A DNA stretch of 64,000 nucleotides from Candidatus Borrarchaeum weybense (GTDB lineage: Archaea; Asgardarchaeota; Sifarchaeia; Borrarchaeales; Borrarchaeaceae), in assembly GCA_019057385.1 (NCBI GenBank), contig JAHQJS010000008.1, forward strand, positions 1 through 64,000. Direction: 5' to 3'. The translations under genes and the position numbers were made by a program. A model generated the notes under the pieces. That model was not told the DNA's origin, made no database searches, and worked only from the letters and a program-made list of their open reading frames with translations. Shown here piece after piece: positions 1-8,232 of the stretch (positions are counted from its first letter, which is position 1; each line of letters opens with the position of its first letter).

Positions 1-168
1 GAAGAGACGAAGAAGAAGCGAGATGGAGAACCAGAAGAGCGGATGACGCAAGGAGAATGGAAGAAGAAGAAACGTAGCAAGAATATCTATAATTTCCAGC
101 ATGGGTTAGGGAAACTCGAAGAAAGTCCTATCCGTCTGGATGGGATAATTCAAACAAATTCTTCCTGA
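1..168 (+). CDS. C-terminal fragment of an unrecognised basic protein
   Basis: An open frame enters from the left edge and stops at TGA 166-168, giving about 55 residues that are very rich in Lys, Arg and Glu. The tail contains NFQHGLGKLEESPIRLDG. Its purine-rich composition differs from the next genes. I do not recognise it; it may be the end of a basic nucleic-acid-binding protein or of a transposase. Nothing further is visible between 169 and 354 apart from an AT-rich stretch that could hold the promoter of the next gene. Confidence 0.3.
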   Translation, partial: EETKKKRDGEPEERMTQGEWKKKKRSKNIYNFQHGLGKLEESPIRLDGIIQTNSS

Positions 169-354
169 AACCAAAAGGAAGGGCTCTTATCACATTTTTT
201 TCTATGGAGGATCTCAAAGAACTTCATACAGCATTAAACCAACTCATTTTTCTGTAAAATCAAAAAGGAAAAGTTTATTTTTCGAGAAAATACATGGGTT
301 CGAACTCAAAATTTACGAACTAAAAGAGCGTAAATATTTTTCCTTTGAATTATA

Positions 355-1419
355 ATGCCTCGTGATTTTATGAGACACATTCTAAGAGTTGCATTATTGA
401 TAGCTATTGGTCTAGGTCTCGTCTATCTACTTGTTTATATGGTTGGAGGGCGCGAAGTCCTCGTTCTACTTGTTAATACAAATTTAATATACGTAATCTT
501 TGCATTGTGTCTTTATATTCTAAGTCTTCTTATAAAATCTCTTATATGGCAAATTCTTCAAAAAGCAAAATATCCTAATCTCTCATTAATATCAACTTTC
601 CCTGTATGGGCGTTTGGATACGCATTGAGCACTGCATTGCCAGGAAAGACTGGAGACATTGTGAGATTAGAAGTACATCGAAAATACCAAGATCTCTCAA
701 TAGGTGATTCTGCTAGCATTGTCCTCTTTACGAGAATCTATGATATGTTATTTATAATCACATTTAGTGCTCTTGGAGTCATTATAGTGCTGCAACAATA
801 TTTTCTATCGCTTAGTTCGATTTATTTTACATTATTCATCTTTATTTTATTCTGCTTTGTCATAATTTTTGCGATTCTTGTTGCATTTAAAAGATCTGTC
901 GGCGAGTTACTTCTGAAAATGCTCCAATCACTCTTAAGGAAAATGCCATCACGTATGAAGCGCCTTGCTGAACGAATTAATAATTCCGCAATCAATGAAC
1001 TTGATAATTTCTATGAAAGTGTTGAATTGTATAAAACACTCAAATACCCCCTGATTGCTGTTCCAATGCTAACTGCTTTACGCTGGTTTATTGAATTATT
1101 CGCAACGGTTCTAGTATTCCGCAGTATAGGGGTAAGTGTTTCTATATGGACAATTACATTAGCTATCTCTGTCAGCATTCTAGTGGGAATAGCAACAGCG
1201 ATGCCAGCATCGATTGGTACGGGAACGCTTGCTGGTTTTGCGATATACCGTTTACTTGGTATTTCTGATGATATTGCAGTTGCCGCAACATTGATTGGCT
1301 TGTTTCTTGGGCCTGGCATTACCATCATTTTTGGAATCGTTAGTCTTGTCATTCTTGAGTTAAGAAAATGGAATAAGCAAAGACATATCGAAAAAGAGAA
1401 TCATCCTAGATTCCCGTGA
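355..1419 (+). CDS. LPG synthase-like (UPF0104 / flippase-like domain) integral membrane protein
   Basis: A 354-residue polytopic membrane protein with about eight hydrophobic segments. The early segment (residues 40-70) is followed by ALPGKTGDIVRL (about residues 95-106), the conserved region of the lysylphosphatidylglycerol-synthase transmembrane family (DUF/UPF0104, AglD-related). A Gly-rich stretch ASIGTGTL near residue 285 and a basic C-terminal tail also fit. Archaeal members are often found with glycosyltransferases and are thought to act in glycolipid or dolichol-linked sugar handling. Which step this one serves cannot be read from the sequence. ATG at 355 is used; ATG at 370 is an equally plausible start. 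Confidence 0.8.
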   Translation: MPRDFMRHILRVALLIAIGLGLVYLLVYMVGGREVLVLLVNTNLIYVIFALCLYILSLLIKSLIWQILQKAKYPNLSLISTFPVWAFGYALSTALPGKTGDIVRLEVHRKYQDLSIGDSASIVLFTRIYDMLFIITFSALGVIIVLQQYFLSLSSIYFTLFIFILFCFVIIFAILVAFKRSVGELLLKMLQSLLRKMPSRMKRLAERINNSAINELDNFYESVELYKTLKYPLIAVPMLTALRWFIELFATVLVFRSIGVSVSIWTITLAISVSILVGIATAMPASIGTGTLAGFAIYRLLGISDDIAVAATLIGLFLGPGITIIFGIVSLVILELRKWNKQRHIEKENHPRFP

Positions 1420-1469
1420 AATATTTAATCTTTCAATCTATTTAAAAATTGATAGTGATTAAAATAGTC

Positions 1470-1766
1470 TTAAAATTGAGACAATATATCTTTCACGTTT
1501 TCTTGACTCATTTCTAGGAAAATAGTTTTTCGAGAACTTGAATGCCCCGAAACGATGTTAATACGATCTTGTGAAACATTAAATAATTTACTTAACTCAC
1601 GTAAGAGTTCTTTATTCGCTTTTCCATGTCGAGGAGGCGATTTTATTTTTACATATATGATATTTCCTTCAACACGTGTTGGTACTTCTGTCTTTTTTGA
1701 ATTAGCTTTAACAACAATCTCTATGTAAATCCCTTGAGTTTTCGGATGATCCATTTTTACACCCAT
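1470..1766 (-). CDS. DUF167 / UPF0235 (YggU-type) protein
   Basis: A 98-residue protein carrying the DUF167 signature: VKANSKKTEV near the N-terminus, then SPPRHGKANKELLRELS (about residues 51-67) and the closing GHSSSRKTIFL (about residues 76-86). The family is small, widespread and structurally known, but its biochemical role is unsettled. It ends about 50 bp from the end of the convergent membrane-protein gene and is divergent from the profilin gene. Confidence 0.85.
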   Translation of the reverse strand: MGVKMDHPKTQGIYIEIVVKANSKKTEVPTRVEGNIIYVKIKSPPRHGKANKELLRELSKLFNVSQDRINIVSGHSSSRKTIFLEMSQENVKDILSQF

Positions 1767-1987
1767 TTTCTAAATAATCTTTTCAAAAATTGTTTAAAGA
1801 TTTATTTATGTTTCGCTAAACAATGGAACAGAATTTCCCAATACTATTACAGAAGAACATAAAGAAATTCACATAAACCAGAGCGCGCTCCCAAAAGAAT
1901 CAAAAACTTTAAGTAAAACGGATGAGTGGATCTCTCAAACAAAACGCTATATTTGTAAACAGGACGTTTAGGAGGCTTTATTAAACA

Positions 1988-2350
1988 ATGAGCGTGGAAG
2001 GATATGCAAATAATTTACTAAATTCCGGCGCTGTAGGTGCAGTTGCCGTAGTTGCATGGAATGGTGGAATGTGGTTCAAGACAAATAATTGGGAGCCATC
2101 TGGTCCAGACCTTGTGAACGCGTTCAGTAACAAACAATCTGTCGTGGTTCAAAATGTAAAATATGCATTAATGCAAGCTACTGAGGATAGATACGTAGCT
2201 AAGAATGTTCAAGGTAGTGGCTCACTGGTAATGGCAATGATCCCACCGAATAAAGGATTAGTCGTAGCTTGGAGCCCCCCTACAGTAGAAACTACTCTTG
2301 CGTATACCGAAACAGCAAAGACAGCAGCATCAGTTTCTAAAGTAATATAA
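1988..2350 (+). CDS. Profilin-like actin-binding protein (Asgard type)
   Basis: A 120-residue protein with the profilin layout: an N-terminal helix (MSVEGYANNLLNSGA), a VAVVAWNGGMWFKT strand pair, the amphipathic segment GPDLVNAFSN, and the central sheet ending in GSLVMAMIPPNKGLVVAW, followed by a C-terminal helix. Profilins bind monomeric actin and govern filament assembly; Asgard profilins are reported to bind actin. No actin gene lies in this window. Expression from its own promoter is likely: a TTTAAAGATTTATTTATG-like TATA region lies near 1795, and GGAGG at 1971-1975 precedes ATG 1988 by 12 nt. The assignment is by pattern; a structure-based search would settle it. Confidence 0.8.
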   Translation: MSVEGYANNLLNSGAVGAVAVVAWNGGMWFKTNNWEPSGPDLVNAFSNKQSVVVQNVKYALMQATEDRYVAKNVQGSGSLVMAMIPPNKGLVVAWSPPTVETTLAYTETAKTAASVSKVI

Positions 2351-2417
2351 TTACCTTAAAACTAAAATACGATGTAAATCAGCACCTACAATCGTTTTTT
2401 ATTCTTAGATCTCGATC

Positions 2418-3182
2418 CTAAGAATATTGTAGAGTTGGGCGAAGTTTTATTTTATGCAGCATATATTTTATTAAAACCTTCAGAATTCGCATTCCATATC
2501 GCGTTGGGCTAAGATACGAGATCTCTTGTCCATAGTACGTAGGTATAGGCACTTCCTTAATTTTAAGTCCTTTTTCTCTACATTGAATTAAACTTTCGCT
2601 ATCATACACGTATTTTTCGGAGTTTAGATGGAAACGAGTCTGTTTTAACGCTTTACGAGAAAACGCCCGATATCCAGTATGGTATTCGGATACCGGTGGT
2701 TTCATTCCAACAATTAGATTTTCGAGTCGAGTGAGCAAACGGTTCCCAAAATATTTGAAAAGAGGCATACCTCCGTGAATCATCTGCCCTCCAAGTGCCC
2801 GTGAACCTAAAACAACGTCTGCCTTCTCTTGCAGGAACGGTTGAAGTATGTTAGGTAATTCTTCTGGTGGATATTGGCCATCTGCATGGACAAGAACGGC
2901 GATATCTCCTCCTCGTTTTAACGTTTCTGAATAAAGCGTTTTTTGGGAGCCTCCGTAACCTCTATTTGGCGAATGCTGCAATATTACAACCTGTTTTCCA
3001 CGTCTTTTCGTATATTCCTCCCCTAACTTCTTTGCAACGTTGTATGTATCATCTAGACTTCCATCATCAACAACAATTATTTCATCGAAGTATTCATCAA
3101 CCTTTTCAAGACGTTTAAATACTGATGGCAGTGTATCTGCTGCTTTGTAAGCTGGAATCGTTATAATGACTTTTTTTTGCAT
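2418..3182 (-). CDS. GT2 glycosyltransferase, dolichol-phosphate mannose/glucose synthase-like
   Basis: A 254-residue soluble GT-A enzyme resembling Dpm1. It begins with IITIPAYKAADTL, has the nucleotide-sugar site VVDDGSLDDT (about residues 39-48), the DxD-equivalent HADGQYPPEEL (about residues 99-109), and the acceptor-side motifs GSRALGG and YHTGYRAFSRKAL. It lacks the C-terminal membrane helices of some homologues, so it would work at the membrane surface. The likely reaction is transfer of a hexose from a nucleotide sugar to dolichol phosphate, feeding the glycosylation genes elsewhere in the window. It is 19 bp downstream of moaA on the same strand. Confidence 0.85.
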   Translation of the reverse strand: MQKKVIITIPAYKAADTLPSVFKRLEKVDEYFDEIIVVDDGSLDDTYNVAKKLGEEYTKRRGKQVVILQHSPNRGYGGSQKTLYSETLKRGGDIAVLVHADGQYPPEELPNILQPFLQEKADVVLGSRALGGQMIHGGMPLFKYFGNRLLTRLENLIVGMKPPVSEYHTGYRAFSRKALKQTRFHLNSEKYVYDSESLIQCREKGLKIKEVPIPTYYGQEISYLSPTRYGMRILKVLIKYMLHKIKLRPTLQYS

Positions 3183-3201
3183 ATCATCACTTTTTAAAAG
3201 A

Positions 3202-4143
3202 TTATTCTTTGAAAAATGGTTCCCTTAAGGCGATCGCCTGCAGTAACAGTTGATATATTTCTTCATCAGAAACATTTCTTCGAATGGGTGTAATAATATC
3301 TATTAGATTATCTTCTCTCATTAGACACGGTTTCAAATGACCATCACTAGTGACACGCAATCGCTTACAATTCGCACAAAAGGCACTATTATGCATTGGA
3401 CGGACTATTTCGATAACAGTTCCATCATTTAGATGGTATCTTTTTCGTTGTTGCATTTGTCTGACCTCTATGTGCTTCGCAATTCCTTCGAGGACTTCTT
3501 CGATGGGACTTGGATCCACATGATACCTATTGAAGAAAGTATCATTGTTTTCATCGAAAGTCATTAATTCTATAAGCTGGAGTATGACTCCTGTTTTCTT
3601 TGCGAATTCGATAAATTCACGAATTCTTGTGTCGTTAATACCTTTTAAGAGAACTGTATTTATTTTAATTGGATTTAAGCCAGAATTTTGGGCATGAGTA
3701 ATGCCATCCAGTACTTTGGTTAACATATTTTTTCGAGTTACATCAAAATATGTTTGTGAGTCTAGTGTATCTAAACTAATATTAATTCGTTTTAGACCTT
3801 CATATTTTAGTCTATCACATGTGTCTTGATCAAGAAGCACTCCATTGGTAACCAGAGAGACTTCGTTAATTCCTTTTAACTTAGAAAGTTTTGATATTAT
3901 CTCAAAGACATCATGTCTTAAGAGTGGCTCACCGCCAGTTATTTTAACACGTTTTATACCTACACGTCGGCTCACTGAAACTAGCCTTTGAATTTCTTCT
4001 GCAGTCATTTCAGCTCTTTTTACTGAGTTAGACCTTTCATGATATCCTTCATGATGGCAATATATGCAATTTAAATTGCAGTGTTGTGTAATAGAGACCC
4101 TAATATCTACTATTGTTCTGCCATATCTATCACATATCTCCAT
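3202..4143 (-). CDS. moaA: GTP 3',8-cyclase MoaA (radical SAM, molybdenum cofactor step 1)
   Basis: A 313-residue radical-SAM enzyme. The N-terminal cluster motif is C22-N-L-N-C26-I-Y-C29, followed by KITGGEPLLR (SAM-binding GGE). The C-terminal second cluster motif CANCKRLRVTSDGHLKPC is characteristic of MoaA and holds the substrate-binding [4Fe-4S] cluster. MoaA converts GTP to 3',8-cyclo-7,8-dihydro-GTP. No moaC, moaE or moeA lies in the window, so the rest of the pathway must be elsewhere. It probably shares a transcript with the Dpm1-like gene that follows. Confidence 0.93.
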   Translation of the reverse strand: MEICDRYGRTIVDIRVSITQHCNLNCIYCHHEGYHERSNSVKRAEMTAEEIQRLVSVSRRVGIKRVKITGGEPLLRHDVFEIISKLSKLKGINEVSLVTNGVLLDQDTCDRLKYEGLKRINISLDTLDSQTYFDVTRKNMLTKVLDGITHAQNSGLNPIKINTVLLKGINDTRIREFIEFAKKTGVILQLIELMTFDENNDTFFNRYHVDPSPIEEVLEGIAKHIEVRQMQQRKRYHLNDGTVIEIVRPMHNSAFCANCKRLRVTSDGHLKPCLMREDNLIDIITPIRRNVSDEEIYQLLLQAIALREPFFKE

Positions 4144-4375
4144 GCAGTTCCTCCCTTCGATGGGATTACAGATAAATGACTTCGCCTGATTTTTAAAAGA
4201 TTATCAAATGCTACTATGGACTTTTTTTCGTGTAACGTTTCAATTTTTTAGGACTTTTCCATCCTGATGATTATCGTTTCATCCAAAAAAAACTCATAAA
4301 TACTTTTCCCTTTACTTATCTCACAAAGATAATTATTTGAGATAAATTACGTTAAGATCATCTGGATGAAGAAAA

Positions 4376-4846
4376 ATGGATAGCTGGTTTAATTTTCAAG
4401 ATTATCTAAAGATTTCCTATCAAGATTTAAAACAGATTCTCACAGACAAAGCGCTTTCAAAATTCGGAGATTCATTGGTCAATTTTACATATTCAATAGC
4501 AAAATCAATGGTTCTAAGAATGCCAACTGGTGAAAAAGTACCAGATAAAACATTGGGCAGTGCATTGCGTGCAACGACATTAAGAAAACAAGTGCCTTCA
4601 CATGCTAAGATGGGTACATTAGGAGATGTAGTAGAGGCTTTTATTGCTTTTATGTGGATTACAGAAAGATTATCACTTCAGCAAATAGTTGAAATACTTG
4701 TTGACAATCTCAGGCATAGAGATCTTTCAGATCGCAAGAAAGAAAGCAGAGCTGCGCGTGATGCTTATCTTTCTCTTCTTAACATTTCACTAAAAATACT
4801 GAAAGAGTTGCCAATCCAAATGACTAAAGATATAACTGAAAAATAA
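4376..4846 (+). CDS. Ribonuclease III-family domain protein
   Basis: A 156-residue helical protein. The segment LSKFGDSLVNFTYSIAKSM (about residues 28-46) resembles the RNase III signature region, where the GD pair is metal-binding, and GTLGDVVEAFIAFMW (about residues 82-96) supplies the second acidic cluster (D, E). There is no double-stranded-RNA-binding domain. This matches a short archaeal family of stand-alone RNase III domains whose substrate is not established. It has its own upstream region of about 230 bp and is followed, after 144 bp, by a small OB-fold gene. The family call is from motif memory. Confidence 0.65.
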   Translation: MDSWFNFQDYLKISYQDLKQILTDKALSKFGDSLVNFTYSIAKSMVLRMPTGEKVPDKTLGSALRATTLRKQVPSHAKMGTLGDVVEAFIAFMWITERLSLQQIVEILVDNLRHRDLSDRKKESRAARDAYLSLLNISLKILKELPIQMTKDITEK

Positions 4847-4990
4847 ACGAAGACTGAATTCTTTGTATGTTCACAGAAACTGTACTATTATAATAGTTAG
4901 AAACTGAAGATGTGTAATTGAATTATGATTTAATTGAAAAACTTAAGAAAATAATGAACAACTAGCTATTGCTGATTAAGGAGGGGTTAA

Positions 4991-5314
4991 ATGAGCGATG
5001 TAATAAAAAGACAAGCCCCCGCTCGTATACGACGTATTAATGAACTTAATGATACTGATTATAGAGTTCGAGTCATTGGAACAGTTGTAAGCGTATCATC
5101 AGATGAACAGATCCTTGATGACGGGACTGGCACTATAAATGTAAGAACAGATCAAAAATTAGAAATGGGTGCATTGAACCGAGCAATTGGACGTATCTTT
5201 CGTAAAGATGATGGTACTTTCGAATTAAATGCTGAAATAATTCAAGATATGAAAGGATTAGACATTGAACTCTTTAATAAAGTTAGAGAATTACAAAAGA
5301 AGCATTCAGTTTAA
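4991..5314 (+). CDS. Small OB-fold nucleic-acid-binding protein (RPA-like)
   Basis: A 107-residue single OB fold. The core VRVIGTVVSVSSDEQILDDGTGTINVRT (in pieces, residues 27-54) has the DDGTGTI turn typical of RPA32/RPA14 and Stn1-type OB folds, followed by a GRIFRKDDGTFELNAE strand pair and a C-terminal helix. A subunit of a single-stranded-DNA-binding complex is the most likely role, but a bare OB fold can serve RNA as well. A strong AAGGAGGGG ribosome binding site at about 4979-4987 sets the ATG start. Its stop is 3 bp from the end of the convergent GTPase gene. Confidence 0.7.
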   Translation: MSDVIKRQAPARIRRINELNDTDYRVRVIGTVVSVSSDEQILDDGTGTINVRTDQKLEMGALNRAIGRIFRKDDGTFELNAEIIQDMKGLDIELFNKVRELQKKHSV

Positions 5315-5317
5315 GCT

Positions 5318-5812
5318 TCAGAGTTCTTTGAGTTGTTGGCTTATTTTTTGATGAAGAATCAATTCCAATAAAGTACGGTATTCTGGGTCAAGACCAATTA
5401 CACCATAAGTTTCCACATTAAGAATTTCTGCTATTTCCTCAGGTTTAAGTGCTTCTGGTAAATCTTGCTTATTGGCAATGCATATTAGCCTTTGACAGCA
5501 CTTTTTTGTCTTCTCAACTATTTTTTTCGTTAAAAGAACATTATTGCGAGTAGAATCTACTACTACAAAAATCAATTTCGTTCCTTTAAGAAACATCTCC
5601 CATAGAAATGCAAACTGTTCTTGACCTGCTAAATCCCATAAAGAGAACTCGTGATGGCCAAGTTGGATATTTCCAAAATCCAGCCCTATTGTTGGTTGAT
5701 ATTCCTTTGGTAGGTTTTCTCCAGTAAGTAGAGACAGCAAAGTAGTCTTCCCGACACGTGGGGCACCAATAAAAGCCACTTTATTAACTGAAACTGCCTT
5801 ATTAATAAGCAT
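5318..5812 (-). CDS. Small Ras-superfamily GTPase, Arf-like
   Basis: A 164-residue G domain. G1 is GAPRVGKT (residues 16-23), switch I has PTIGLDF with Thr41, G3 is WDLAGQE (residues 59-65) and G4 is NKQD (residues 114-117). The TIGLDFGNIQL-to-WDLAGQE spacing resembles Arf/Arl/Rab proteins. G5 is not the usual SAK but GVIGLDPEY. There is no C-terminal prenylation Cys and no N-terminal Gly for myristoylation, so membrane attachment is not obvious. Asgard genomes carry many such GTPases; the partner of this one is unknown. It converges on the OB-fold gene. Confidence 0.88.
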   Translation of the reverse strand: MLINKAVSVNKVAFIGAPRVGKTTLLSLLTGENLPKEYQPTIGLDFGNIQLGHHEFSLWDLAGQEQFAFLWEMFLKGTKLIFVVVDSTRNNVLLTKKIVEKTKKCCQRLICIANKQDLPEALKPEEIAEILNVETYGVIGLDPEYRTLLELILHQKISQQLKEL

Positions 5813-6001
5813 TTTATCAAGTCCAAAGGATTGTAAACTAACTCATACCGTAAATCGATTTAAAAATTTGTATCATCCGACACAATCCAGTATATCAAAT
5901 TTTCTAAATAATATCGGCTGAATATAACAAAATAAAAAATGTATTAAAAAAACAAAATAAACTGGTCCTTTAATCTTAGAATTGCTCTAGTATAAAAAAT
6001 T

Positions 6002-6385
6002 TTAATCATACTCGCGCCAAGTATAGCTACATTCTTTACATCTAAAAAAACGAGTTTCTCCTTCATCTGCTCTTCTAGTTTGTAAGAACCAATACTCTGC
6101 AAGTACAAATTTTTTACATTTAGGACATTCCATTTTAGTGGTTGGCAAAAGAGACCTTTCTTCTTCAGAAACAATTATAGTTTCGTCTCTTGGAGAATGA
6201 TTTATTTTCTGAACCATTTTATACGTTTTTGCACTGTTTTCTTGAAGAGAGTAATCGATTCCACATACTTCGCATTTAAAAATAGTTTTATTTCCTTCTC
6301 TAGCAGGAAAAAGCAAAGCTCCACATTTTTCGCAAAATTGCACACGATCACCTAGTAACATTGACGAATATTCACGGACACTCAT
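6002..6385 (-). CDS. Transcription factor S / RPB9-TFIIS-like zinc-ribbon protein
   Basis: A 127-residue protein with two zinc ribbons. The N-terminal ribbon uses C18, C21, C38 and C41. The C-terminal ribbon uses C87, C90, C116 and C119 and carries the acidic hairpin RRADEGET (D107, E108), which in TFS/TFIIS enters the RNA polymerase active site to stimulate transcript cleavage. Presence of the DE pair supports an active cleavage factor rather than an RPB9-like subunit. In archaea TFS often lies close to PCNA; here it is about 11 kb away from it. Confidence 0.9.
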   Translation of the reverse strand: MSVREYSSMLLGDRVQFCEKCGALLFPAREGNKTIFKCEVCGIDYSLQENSAKTYKMVQKINHSPRDETIIVSEEERSLLPTTKMECPKCKKFVLAEYWFLQTRRADEGETRFFRCKECSYTWREYD

Positions 6386-6474
6386 TTATCGCGTCTTTCG
6401 TGATGTATCTCGTTGTTTCAATTCACATGTTGTTATATAAACCTTTCGTTAGGTGGTAGATTTATACCTTAAAC

Positions 6475-6506
6475 TACCCTAACTCCCTTTAGCGTGAGGT
6501 AGCTCA
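6475..6506 (+). repeat. Orphan IS605-type right-end-like hairpin, GTGAGGTAGCTCAC tail
   Basis: The stretch reads CTAACTCCCTTTAGCGTGAGG followed by TAGCTCAC. It shares the TTTAGCGTGAGGTAG core with the relics at 15120 and 29468. It ends one base before the stop codon of the downstream reverse-strand glycosyltransferase. It looks like a decayed right end of an IS200/IS605 element; no gene accompanies it. Confidence 0.45.
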
Positions 6507-8132
6507 CTAGACAGTGTAGGATGTGATCAAGTAGATCACAACCTTATACTCACTTACAGTATCTAGATAAACCACTTTTAGATTAGATGGAGCGCTATTC
6601 TCGTCCAACAACCCAAATTGCTCAGGCAAGTCCGCTCGTGTCTCAGCAATAGCTCTTTCATCTATTATAATATACTGTGCCTCATATTCCCTAGCAACGC
6701 GTATTATCGTTGAAAAATCACCAAAAGGTAATCTTACTGAACATCGCTCTGCATAATAAGGAATTATATCTTTTCTGCTCATTAAAATGGCGTTAGGATC
6801 AGTATTTTCTTTCAACCAGATTCCTGCGTTGTATAACTCCAAGGAATCATTTTTTCCCTCAAAACGAACTATATTGCTGGTCGTTATGACTAATGCCTCA
6901 ATTATTACAATGAGGGTCACAATTATTATGATATATCGTTTGAGCTTGAATTTCCTAATTTCTAAATCTAAAATATTCTTTGGAATAAGATCTTGCAATT
7001 TTAATATTCCTCTCGCACAAAAAATGAATATGAACGGATAGATTGCCAGATTATATCTACTAACCGCACCGATTCTTCCTGCATAAACTGCAATTCCATA
7101 GAAAGCAAAGTTAGTAAAAATTAGAAGGAAGAGTACCAATCTTTGTTGCAACTTGTTTGTTGAAACAAGCCCTCCAACGCATCCCAAAACGAATAAAAGA
7201 GGAGTAAGATATTCTGGGAATACTTTATATTGGAGATAAATCCCGATTGTCCATTTTGAAATAACACTTAAAGGATTTGCCAAGAATATTTGAATTGGGC
7301 TTGGAGGTGCTGTTAGACCATAAAAATTTGCTTCATAGTTACCTCCAAGCATATAATTTGCTAAAGCAACACTTTTTTCTGAGAAAAAGAGAGATCCTGT
7401 TAATAGCACATTACGAATTAGCCAAGGAGATATTATGATAAAGAAGCTAGCAATGAATATAAAAAGACTATACACGCCCTTTTTCATTTTACCTAGATAG
7501 AGCAAATTGAATAGCAGAACTGGCAAAAAAATAATTGCAGAGAATCTAGTTAAGTAGGCCAAACCAAAGAAAACTCCACTTAAAATTCCGTATTTTAAAT
7601 CATTTGTCTTTGCGTTTTTAATGTTCCAGTATACACAGACTGCTAAAAAAAATGCCAAAGGGATATCTGAAAAAACCTGAATTGAAAACCACACCATGCT
7701 TCGGGAAATAGACACTAGAAGGGCACTTAAGAAACCAATTTGTTCATTAAAAAGTTCTTTTCCAAGAAAATAAATCGGGAAGACCAATAGACTACCAAAT
7801 ATCACCGAGACTAACTTTGCCGAAAAATCGCTTACACCAAATATAAGATAAAAGAAATAAATTGTGTAAGGCATTAATGGAGGCCAATAGAAATCAGGAC
7901 TCCCAAATGAACTTGAAAGATATAGAAAATTTATAAACGTAACGGTGTATCCTTCTCCGTAATATAGGTTTTTTGCAAGTTGAGCATAATTCATTTCGTC
8001 TCCTTCAAAAACAATATTAAAGAATTGAAGGACAAATCGTATGCAAAATGCTATGATAAACAAAATTAGCAATCTTACTTTATCATCAGAAAAATCAATG
8101 CGCCGTTGTATTATAGAAAATACACCGCTCAT
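6507..8132 (-). CDS. Membrane GT-C glycosyltransferase (PMT/ArnT family 39-like)
   Basis: A 541-residue protein with about ten or more hydrophobic segments and an early EL1 acidic motif, FEGDEMNYAQLAKN (about residues 42-55), where the E/D residues correspond to the catalytic position of GT-C dolichyl-phosphate-sugar transferases. This is followed by YYGEGYTVTF and a hydrophobic core, then a soluble C-terminal part of about 120 residues with YNAGIWLKENTDPNAILMSR. That layout is typical of PMT_2-type archaeal enzymes that transfer a sugar from a polyprenyl carrier to protein or glycan. Donor and acceptor are not predictable. It stands alone between TFS and the tnpB-related gene. Confidence 0.8.
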   Translation of the reverse strand: MSGVFSIIQRRIDFSDDKVRLLILFIIAFCIRFVLQFFNIVFEGDEMNYAQLAKNLYYGEGYTVTFINFLYLSSSFGSPDFYWPPLMPYTIYFFYLIFGVSDFSAKLVSVIFGSLLVFPIYFLGKELFNEQIGFLSALLVSISRSMVWFSIQVFSDIPLAFFLAVCVYWNIKNAKTNDLKYGILSGVFFGLAYLTRFSAIIFLPVLLFNLLYLGKMKKGVYSLFIFIASFFIIISPWLIRNVLLTGSLFFSEKSVALANYMLGGNYEANFYGLTAPPSPIQIFLANPLSVISKWTIGIYLQYKVFPEYLTPLLFVLGCVGGLVSTNKLQQRLVLFLLIFTNFAFYGIAVYAGRIGAVSRYNLAIYPFIFIFCARGILKLQDLIPKNILDLEIRKFKLKRYIIIIVTLIVIIEALVITTSNIVRFEGKNDSLELYNAGIWLKENTDPNAILMSRKDIIPYYAERCSVRLPFGDFSTIIRVAREYEAQYIIIDERAIAETRADLPEQFGLLDENSAPSNLKVVYLDTVSEYKVVIYLITSYTV

Positions 8133-8232
8133 AACGCACGATCTCTTTGAATTTGTTTTTATGTTTTTTCTGTTAAGACATGAATTTTGTTCTTAAATGA
8201 AGTCTTCTGTGAGTTCTTGACCTTACAATTAT

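Noticed and set aside
286..312. GGGTTCGAACTC as a tRNA T-arm
   Set aside because: No acceptor stem, D-arm or anticodon arm can be drawn around it.
5944..6174. Reverse frame overlapping the TFS gene
   Set aside because: It lies out of frame inside the zinc-ribbon gene, which has all expected cysteines.
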